From Bacteroidota bacterium (lineage in GTDB: Bacteria; Bacteroidota; Bacteroidia; Bacteroidales; Marinifilaceae), in contig JAEXFF010000166.1 of NCBI GenBank assembly GCA_023400335.1, positions 1-17,834 on the forward strand: a stretch of 17,834 nucleotides of DNA. The letters run 5' to 3'. Under the pieces are notes generated by a model that saw nothing but the letters and a program-made list of their open reading frames with translations, did not search any database and was not told the DNA's origin. The position numbers and the translations under genes were made by a program. The stretch's first letter is position 1; the number at the start of each line of letters is the position of its first letter. Shown here piece by piece: positions 8,067-13,121 of this stretch.

Positions 8067-8903
8067 TCAGGATTCTTTCAGTTGCCCGATCAGTTTTACA
8101 GCTTCCACAGCCTCTTTGACATCGTGTACCCGTAAAATATCCGCTCCTTTTAACAAAGCAATTGTATTTAGAACCGTCGTTCCGTTTAAGGCTTCAGCCG
8201 GAGTAATTCCCAACGTTTTCCATATTGTTGTCTTCCGGGAAATTCCCACCAACAAGGGATAGCCTAAATCCCGGTACTGATACATTCCGTTCAACAACTG
8301 GAAATTGTGCCGTATCGTCTTCCCGAACCCGAACCCCGGGTCCAGTATAATATTGTCGAATCCTTTCCGGTCCAATTGTCCGATACGACTGATAAAAAAA
8401 TCCCGGACATCTTCTACAACATCCCGGTACACCGGATTTTTTTGCATTGTCTGCGGCGTTCCCTGTATATGCATCAGGATATAAGGGATACCGGTCCGGG
8501 CCACAAAATCGAACATTTTCTCATCCATCGTTCCTCCGGAAATGTCGTTTATGATAACCGGTCCCATACAGGTATTGACTTCTTCTGCTACAGAAGCCCG
8601 GAATGTATCGATAGAAACGAGGGCATCCGGATAATATTTCCGAATCAATTCCACGGCAGGCATCAAACGGGCCGTCTCTTCTTTTTCATCGACGAAAGCA
8701 GCGCCGGGGCGGGTAGAATAAGCCCCCACATCAATTATATCCGCTCCCTCCTCCATAATCTGGTGAATACGCCCGATCACTTTTAATTCACTGACGTATT
8801 TTCCCCCATCGTAAAAAGAATCCGGTGTCACGTTTAATATACCCATTACCCAGGGACGGGATAAATCGAGGGGATGTCCTCCTAACAAAGGAAATTTCAA
8901 CAT
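8067..8903 (-). CDS. folP: Dihydropteroate synthase
   Basis: The enzyme condenses 6-hydroxymethyl-dihydropterin pyrophosphate with p-aminobenzoate in folate synthesis and is the target of sulfonamides. The 278 residues show the standard TIM-barrel motifs in order: GILNVTPDSFYDGG (pyrophosphate/pABA loop 1), DIIDVGAYSTRPGA (loop 2, STRPG), VSIDTFRASVA, INDISGG, ILMHIQGTPQTMQ, ILDPGFGFGKT, VGISRKT (the SRK pterin/phosphate motif) and LRVHDVKEA near the end. The start ATG (MLKFPLLGGHPLDLSRPWVM) gives the expected length. It is divergent from the DUF1599 gene, with a 114-base spacer, and convergent with the methyltransferase gene, 170 bases from its stop. That convergent spacer holds only a 6-bp inverted repeat, ACCAAA (7957-7962) with TTTGGT (7965-7970). 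Confidence 0.97.
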   Translation of the reverse strand: MLKFPLLGGHPLDLSRPWVMGILNVTPDSFYDGGKYVSELKVIGRIHQIMEEGADIIDVGAYSTRPGAAFVDEKEETARLMPAVELIRKYYPDALVSIDTFRASVAEEVNTCMGPVIINDISGGTMDEKMFDFVARTGIPYILMHIQGTPQTMQKNPVYRDVVEDVRDFFISRIGQLDRKGFDNIILDPGFGFGKTIRHNFQLLNGMYQYRDLGYPLLVGISRKTTIWKTLGITPAEALNGTTVLNTIALLKGADILRVHDVKEAVEAVKLIGQLKES

Positions 8904-8919
8904 AGTACTGTTAAATTTG

Positions 8920-8948
8920 AGAATTGAAAATGAAGGATTATCAATTCT
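8920..8948. promoter_or_regulatory. Inverted repeat in the folP/DUF1599 divergent spacer
   Basis: AGAATTGA (8920-8927) and TCAATTCT (8941-8948) form a perfect 8-bp inverted repeat with 13 bases between, about 17 bases upstream of the folP ATG. It could be an operator for a shared regulator or a hairpin in the folP leader. TACATTTC at 8989-8996 is a seven-out-of-eight -7-like box that may serve the plus-strand gene. Both are AT-rich and could be chance. Confidence 0.3.
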
Positions 8949-9017
8949 ATTTATTAATTTTACACGTTCAAAGTAACAACGAGTTTTTTACATTTCATAA
9001 TGTAAGGGGACAAATTT

Positions 9018-9590
9018 ATGGCGAATACAGCACAAGAATACGATAAGGTGATCCAGATATGCCGTGACATTTTTATAAAAAAAATGCACGATTACGGAAC
9101 CGCCTGGCGAATTTTACGACCGACATCCTTGACCGACCAGATATTTATCAAAGCCAACCGCATCCGTTGCATTGAAGAAAAAGGTATTTCCAAAATACAC
9201 GAAGGGATAAGTTCTGAATTTATCGGCATTGTCAATTATGCTCTCATGGGGTTAATTCAATTGGAACAAAAAAGTGAAACAGAACTGCCTGCTGAAAAAA
9301 TTACAGAATTGTACGACCTTTATTTTCAAAAAGCCAAACAATTAATGGCAGATAAAAATCATGATTACGACGAAGCCTGGCGGTATATGCGAATCAGTTC
9401 CTATACAGACCTGATTCTGATGAAAATTAAACGCACTAAGCAAATCGAAGATCATCAGGGAGATACCTGGATATCGGAGGGGATAGATGCAAACTATTAC
9501 GATATGATCAATTATGCAGTATTCGCATTGATACGGCTCCTTGTGGAAAAAGAAGAAACAGAGCCGGCAGCCCCGGAAGCAAGGAGTTGA
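9018..9590 (+). CDS. DUF1599 protein with two tandem domain copies
   Basis: The 190-residue protein is an internal duplication. Copy 1 (about 7-85) has KKMHDYGTAWRILRP, IFIKANRIRCIEEKG and FIGIVNYALMGLIQLE. Copy 2 (about 96-178) has DKNHDYDEAWRYMRI, LILMKIKRTKQIEDH and YYDMINYAVFALIRL. The HDYxxAW motif recurs at 24-30 and 115-121, a 91-residue period. I recognise this as the DUF1599 (PF07659) type found in Bacteroidota. Members elsewhere have been proposed to act in nucleotide modification, but no reaction is proven for this form. The conserved His/Asp/Trp in each copy suggest a small helical domain with a real active or binding site. The position between folP and the DoxX/tpiA genes is, as I recall, conserved in related Bacteroidales. 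Start chosen at the ATG at 9018. Confidence 0.88.
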   Translation: MANTAQEYDKVIQICRDIFIKKMHDYGTAWRILRPTSLTDQIFIKANRIRCIEEKGISKIHEGISSEFIGIVNYALMGLIQLEQKSETELPAEKITELYDLYFQKAKQLMADKNHDYDEAWRYMRISSYTDLILMKIKRTKQIEDHQGDTWISEGIDANYYDMINYAVFALIRLLVEKEETEPAAPEARS

Positions 9591-9696
9591 TGCCTTGCGT
9601 TACCCGGTATCAGTGCTCCAACTGACCGTTCACTCAAAGAGGTAAGTGTACCCGTACCCAGAATAACACACTACATAACAGCAAAATGATACACTT

Positions 9697-10944
9697 ATGA
9701 AATTTATTGCAAATCTTTTCCGGATACTTTTAGGGTTGGTATTCATCTTTTCAGGCTTTGTAAAAGGGATTGATCCGTTGGGTTCCGAATATAAATTTAT
9801 CGATTATTTCAATGCTTTCGGAATAGGAAGACTCAATGCTACTGCCCTGTTTTTTTCTTTCCTTTTGTCGGGATTGGAGTTTTTGATCGGAATTTGTCTT
9901 CTTCTGAATATTAAAACCAAATGGGGGGCTTGGGGAGCCTGGTTGTTTATGCTGATATTCACCCTTATCACCCTTATTCTGGCCGTGCGGAATCCGGTGA
10001 CCGATTGCGGCTGTTTTGGGGACGCCATCACACTGAGTAATTGGCAGACATTCTGGAAAAATATTATTCTCTTATTTATGGCTTATCTGGTATTCCGCCG
10101 GAGGAAGCATTTTAAACCCATATATAATTTTCTCGAACAAACAGTGCTGTTCCTCGGATCTGTTATTTTTATAGGCTGTGTGGAAGGCTACAGCTACCGC
10201 CACTTACCGATTATCGATTTCCGCCCCTATGCCATTGGGGCCAATATCCCGGAAAGTATGGACATACCGGCAGATGCTCCCCACGATCAATACCGGATTT
10301 TGTTGAAATACCGGAATAAAAATACAGGGGAACTACAGGAATTCGACGAACAGAATTATCCTTGGCAAGATACCCTAAATTGGGAATTCCACAGTTCAGA
10401 ACAAAAATTGATTCAAAAAGGCTATCAGACTCCCATACACGATTTTGTAATTGAACATCCCGAATGGGGAGACATTACGGAAGAAGTGTTACAGGACGAC
10501 AATTATACTTTTTTAGCCGTATCTTATCAGATAGATAAAATCGTCCCCTCTGCTTTGGACCGGCTCAACGAACTGGCTGATTATGCCCGGGCCAAAGGGT
10601 ACCGGTTTTACGGATTGACAGCATCCGATCCGGAAGAAATCCGGCAGCTTCAGTCCGGCCATCCCTTGCATTTTGATTTTTGCACGACGGACGAAATACA
10701 ATTAAAGACCATGATCCGCTCAAATCCAGGGCTTCTCTTATTGAAAAAAGGCACAATTATCGATAAATGGGGATACCGAGATATTCCTTCCGTAGACAAG
10801 CTCGCAGGGAAAGATCCCCTCGCTTATTGCCTGACAGAACAACAGCGGGTTACCAACCGTTACGTTCTCTATTCCCTCGCCTTATTATTCCTGTTCCTTC
10901 TAACTTTCTACACCTTGAAGAAGTATAAAAAGGGAGGAAGATAA
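9697..10944 (+). CDS. DoxX/MauE-like membrane protein with C-terminal periplasmic domain
   Basis: The N-terminal ~145 residues form a four-helix DoxX/MauE-type membrane domain (LFRILLGLVFIFSGFVKGIDP at 7 onward, FFSFLLSGLEFLIGICLLL, WLFMLIFTLITLILAV, NIILLFMAYLVF). The signature DCGCFGD has C104 and C106 in the loop before helix 4. A further helix (about 148-165, LFLGSVIFIGC) follows, then about 220 soluble residues, and a last helix (VLYSLALLFLFLLTFY) with a basic cytoplasmic end. Part of the soluble region (FLAVSYQIDK, ALDRLNELADYARAKGYRFYGLTA, SNPGLLLLKKGTIIDKWGYR) looks thioredoxin-fold-like but has no CxxC. MauE relatives take part in disulfide or redox chemistry of exported proteins, so an envelope redox role is an inference. 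tpiA starts 39 bases downstream. The stretch 9591-9696 ahead of it holds no gene that I can see. Confidence 0.82.
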   Translation: MKFIANLFRILLGLVFIFSGFVKGIDPLGSEYKFIDYFNAFGIGRLNATALFFSFLLSGLEFLIGICLLLNIKTKWGAWGAWLFMLIFTLITLILAVRNPVTDCGCFGDAITLSNWQTFWKNIILLFMAYLVFRRRKHFKPIYNFLEQTVLFLGSVIFIGCVEGYSYRHLPIIDFRPYAIGANIPESMDIPADAPHDQYRILLKYRNKNTGELQEFDEQNYPWQDTLNWEFHSSEQKLIQKGYQTPIHDFVIEHPEWGDITEEVLQDDNYTFLAVSYQIDKIVPSALDRLNELADYARAKGYRFYGLTASDPEEIRQLQSGHPLHFDFCTTDEIQLKTMIRSNPGLLLLKKGTIIDKWGYRDIPSVDKLAGKDPLAYCLTEQQRVTNRYVLYSLALLFLFLLTFYTLKKYKKGGR

Positions 10945-10983
10945 ACGACGAAATTCTGTAAACTTTAATAATAAATCACTGAC

Positions 10984-11751
10984 ATGAGAAAAAAAATTGT
11001 AGCAGGTAACTGGAAAATGAATAAAACGCTTCCTGAAGGTATTCAGTTGGCTAAAGAAGTAAATGAAAAAGTAAAGGCTTTAAATGTTCCGCACGTAAAA
11101 GTCATCCTTGCTCCCCCCTTTATCCATTTGGCTGAAGTAAACAAGGTTGTCGATCCTGCAATTGTATCCGTTTCTGCTCAAAATTGTGCCACAGAAGCTT
11201 CCGGAGCTTATACGGGCGAAGTGTCCGCTGCCATGATAGCTTCCACTGACAGTACTTATGTCATACTGGGACATTCCGAAAGAAGAAGTTATTACGGAGA
11301 AACCGATGCCGTTCTGGTAAAAAAAGTAGCACAGGCATTAAACAATCAGCTGGACATTATCTTCTGTATAGGAGAAGTATTGGCCGAACGGGAAGCCGGA
11401 AAACATTTTGAAGTGGTAAAATCTCAATTGATAAACGGACTTTTCCAGCTTTCTCCTGAGGAATTTTCCCACATCATTTTGGCCTATGAACCGGTTTGGG
11501 CTATCGGAACCGGAAAAACAGCCACTTCTGCTCAGGCACAGGAAATGCATGCTTTTATCCGCAATGTACTGACGGAAAAATACGGCAAAGAAATAGCAGA
11601 AAACACCTCTATCCTTTACGGAGGAAGCTGTAATGCCAAAAATGCCGACGAACTGTTCGCCAATCCGGACGTAGACGGAGGCCTTATCGGCGGAGCTTCT
11701 CTGAAAGCCGAGGATTTTTCTATTATCATAGCCGCCCGCGCCAACCACTAA
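10984..11751 (+). CDS. tpiA: Triosephosphate isomerase
   Basis: The enzyme interconverts dihydroxyacetone phosphate and glyceraldehyde-3-phosphate in glycolysis and gluconeogenesis. The 255 residues carry all the classical elements: GNWKMN with N9 and the electrophilic K11, [24 protein letters not shown] with H97, [15 protein letters not shown] with the catalytic base E169 and the phosphate-gripping loop 6, and [15 protein letters not shown] with [12 protein letters not shown]. Length is normal and no residue is missing. It starts 39 bases after the DoxX-like gene and is probably co-transcribed with it. A REP-like hairpin begins 7 bases after its stop. In Bacteroides, as I recall, a SPOR-domain gene and folE follow tpiA; here accessory DNA follows instead. 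Confidence 0.98.
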   Translation: MRKKIVAGNWKMNKTLPEGIQLAKEVNEKVKALNVPHVKVILAPPFIHLAEVNKVVDPAIVSVSAQNCATEASGAYTGEVSAAMIASTDSTYVILGHSERRSYYGETDAVLVKKVAQALNNQLDIIFCIGEVLAEREAGKHFEVVKSQLINGLFQLSPEEFSHIILAYEPVWAIGTGKTATSAQAQEMHAFIRNVLTEKYGKEIAENTSILYGGSCNAKNADELFANPDVDGGLIGGASLKAEDFSIIIAARANH

Positions 11752-11757
11752 AGCAAA

Positions 11758-11792
11758 AATGGTGACAAGGGGACGGTTCTTTTGTCACCATT
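11758..11792 (+). repeat. REP-like palindrome, copy 1
   Basis: Arms AATGGTGACAA (11758-11768) and TTGTCACCATT (11782-11792) form an 11-bp perfect stem around a 13-base loop, GGGGACGGTTCTT. I recognise this GTGACA-rich motif with a GGGACGGTTCTT core as a short repeat scattered in many bacterial genomes and linked there to REP-associated tyrosine transposases. Read on the minus strand the stem is followed by a run of five T's, so it could terminate transcripts entering from the regulator gene. Confidence 0.8.
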
Positions 11793-11867
11793 GCAAATCC
11801 CAATCAACCTCCTACTTCTATACAAGCCAAACTTTACATAAAACGAACCTATGCCTATTATAGCTCG

Positions 11868-11886
11868 GATTTATTCCGAATAAATC
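11868..11886. repeat. 19-base palindrome inside the REPIN-like element
   Basis: GATTTATTC (11868-11876) and GAATAAATC (11878-11886) are perfect inverted 9-mers around a single C. A protein-binding dyad is more plausible than an RNA hairpin, because a hairpin would lose the inner pairs to a loop. Function unknown. Confidence 0.5.
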
Positions 11887-11962
11887 GCTTCTGACTTACG
11901 TTATGGAAAATTCTGTACTTTCCTCAACAGTAGCTTGCCATTTATTGTATAAATAAAAAAAT

Positions 11963-12589
11963 TCAAAACTTCCGGCTCAAATTAAATAAATGAAATGGTG
12001 ACAAAAGAACCGTCCCCTTGTCACTGTTTTTCAGGTACTCTATTTTTTTTCGAATATAAATGTCAAGGGAACAAGTCAGGCCCATTTGTTTCCGGATCCG
12101 ATAGGATTTAGTGTAAACAGAACCTTTGTTCGACAATTCGTAAATAAAACTCAACTCCTCTACTGTAAAACCGACTCCAATAAAACAGACAAATTCGATA
12201 TCTTCCTCTCTTAGATCCGAATGACACCTGCGAATCTCGTCCACAATCCCATAATAGCAATAATTGATTAAATCACACCACAATTTCCGACCCGCATCTG
12301 AAACCAGATTTTGTTCCATTAAAACATAAACTTTCCGAAAACATTCCTCTTTAGAACCTTTATAAAAAATCAAAATATTTAATAACTTACGGAAAAAAAT
12401 CAGCATTACTTCTGAATCTCTTTTTTTTAACTCTTTTGTAATCTTCCTCTTTTTAAATAATGCCAAAGCAGGGAAGCAAAACTTTTTCCATTTTTTTTTG
12501 AACAATTTCCAGACTTCACTTTTTCTGTAACTTCTCAAATCAATTGTATTAAATAAACATTTCCTCATATTATGTAAGTTAATTTTCAT
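11963..12589 (-). CDS. Small helix-turn-helix (LuxR/sigma-region-4-like) regulator with a REP-derived C-terminus
   Basis: The 208-residue protein has a very basic N-terminal half (MRKCLFNTIDLRSYRKSEVW, FKKKWKKF, LFKKRKITKELKKR). It is followed by helical sequence and, at about 124-176, a motif like the C-terminal DNA-binding domain of Bacteroidota orphan LuxR-type regulators: LREEDIEFVCFIGVGFTVEE, then a degenerate recognition helix and SYRIRKQMGL. The canonical recognition-helix consensus is only partly kept, so DNA binding is a moderate inference. Residues 189-199 (SDKGTVLLSPF) are coded by the REP-like repeat, and the last nine residues lie in the element spacer, so the original C-terminus was probably replaced by insertion. 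The gene is AT-rich compared with the core genes. It lies downstream of the RHS operon on the same strand, 271 bases beyond the 86-residue gene. It may be functional or decaying. Confidence 0.6.
   Translation of the reverse strand: MKINLHNMRKCLFNTIDLRSYRKSEVWKLFKKKWKKFCFPALALFKKRKITKELKKRDSEVMLIFFRKLLNILIFYKGSKEECFRKVYVLMEQNLVSDAGRKLWCDLINYCYYGIVDEIRRCHSDLREEDIEFVCFIGVGFTVEELSFIYELSNKGSVYTKSYRIRKQMGLTCSLDIYIRKKIEYLKNSDKGTVLLSPFHLFNLSRKF
11994..12024 (-). repeat. REP-like palindrome, copy 2 (inverted), inside the regulator's 3' end
   Basis: AATGGTGACAA (11994-12004) and TTGTCAC (12018-12024) pair around AAGAACCGTCCCC. The unit is the reverse complement of copy 1. Read on the plus strand the stem is followed by TGTTTTT, so it could stop plus-strand transcripts coming from tpiA. 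Confidence 0.8.
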
Positions 12590-12779
12590 AAATTATAATA
12601 TGAAAATACAAAACTTTACATTTACATTTTGAAATATTCTTTTAATACAATTCTATTTACTTTATTATCATATAATGATATACTAATAATATTTATAATA
12701 TATTTTGTTAATTAACTGACAATAAAGATAAAAAGAATAAAATTATTTAAATTGATAAATTTTTTTAATATTGAAAAAT
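12590..12779. other. Very AT-rich spacer upstream of the regulator gene
   Basis: Almost entirely A and T with short homopolymer runs. No gene, RNA gene or long repeat is visible. It should hold the promoter of the minus-strand regulator, but I found no exact TAnnTTTG box on that strand. The composition fits horizontally acquired DNA. Confidence 0.5.
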
Positions 12780-12849
12780 AGAGAGGCTATCTTTATTTTT
12801 TTACAAAATTTTATCATAAATCTTGATATATATAATCAACAGCCTCTCT
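12780..12849 (-). terminator. Inverted repeat AGAGAGGCT/AGCCTCTCT downstream of the 86-residue gene
   Basis: AGAGAGGCT (12780-12788) and AGCCTCTCT (12841-12849) are perfect 9-bp inverted arms around an AT-rich 52-base loop. On the minus strand the second arm is followed by ATTTTT, and the structure begins 11 bases after the stop of the 86-residue gene. That fits a terminator for the RHS operon. Similar AGAGGCT...AGCCTCT stems are common at Bacteroidales gene ends, usually with a shorter loop. The long loop leaves open an eroded insertion-sequence or MITE end pair. Confidence 0.5.
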
Positions 12850-12860
12850 TATTTAGAAAC

Positions 12861-13121
12861 TTAATTTACCAATTTCACCAATTGACGGATTGTTTCATCT
12901 GAATCGCAATTATCTTTTAATTCTTTTCGGATTTTTATCTCATATTCTTTAGAAACGACTCCTTTCTTCATCAAAGAAAGTTCTTGAAGCAAATTTTCAA
13001 TTAAATACCAATCTTCTCTTTTCATTTCGTAAGAAGAATCAGTTCCCATCGTCATCCGACACCATGTATCGACATCACCATGGAATGAATTATAAATTTC
13101 TAACTTTTTTTGTGTAATCAT
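12861..13121 (-). CDS. Putative immunity protein for the RHS toxin
   Basis: An 86-residue acidic-to-neutral protein without signal peptide or membrane segment (MITQKKLEIYNSFHGDVDTW). It appears mostly helical, with a WYLIENLLQELSLMKKGVVS helix pair and a C-terminal DSDETIRQLVKLVN helix. I do not recognise the family. Its ATG overlaps the RHS stop as ATGA (13118-13121), so it is translationally coupled to a gene whose C-terminus looks like a toxin. In polymorphic toxin systems the gene in this place almost always encodes the cognate immunity protein, which stays in the cytoplasm and blocks the toxin active site. The immunity role is therefore inferred from position, size and lack of a secretion signal only. 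It is as AT-rich as the toxin end of the preceding gene, consistent with the two having been exchanged together. Confidence 0.75.
   Translation of the reverse strand: MITQKKLEIYNSFHGDVDTWCRMTMGTDSSYEMKREDWYLIENLLQELSLMKKGVVSKEYEIKIRKELKDNCDSDETIRQLVKLVN

Larger units (their letters stand above)
11758..12024. mobile_element. REPIN/MITE-like element: two inverted REP-like palindromes with a 201-bp spacer
   Basis: The 31 bases at 11762-11792 are the exact reverse complement of 11994-12024, so the unit is bounded by perfect inverted repeats. The 201 bases between (11793-11993) hold no gene of their own apart from the last 31 bases of the regulator frame, and one 19-base palindrome. No transposase is present in the window, so the element would be non-autonomous, mobilised by a REP-associated tyrosine transposase elsewhere. 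I saw no target-site duplication, as expected for that type of transposition. Its spacer is longer than that of typical REP doublets, so independent insertion of two REPs is an alternative. Confidence 0.6.

Noticed and set aside
11752..12030. Insertion sequence with its own transposase
   Set aside because: The span between the inverted repeats has no transposase frame; only a non-autonomous REPIN/MITE-like element is supported.
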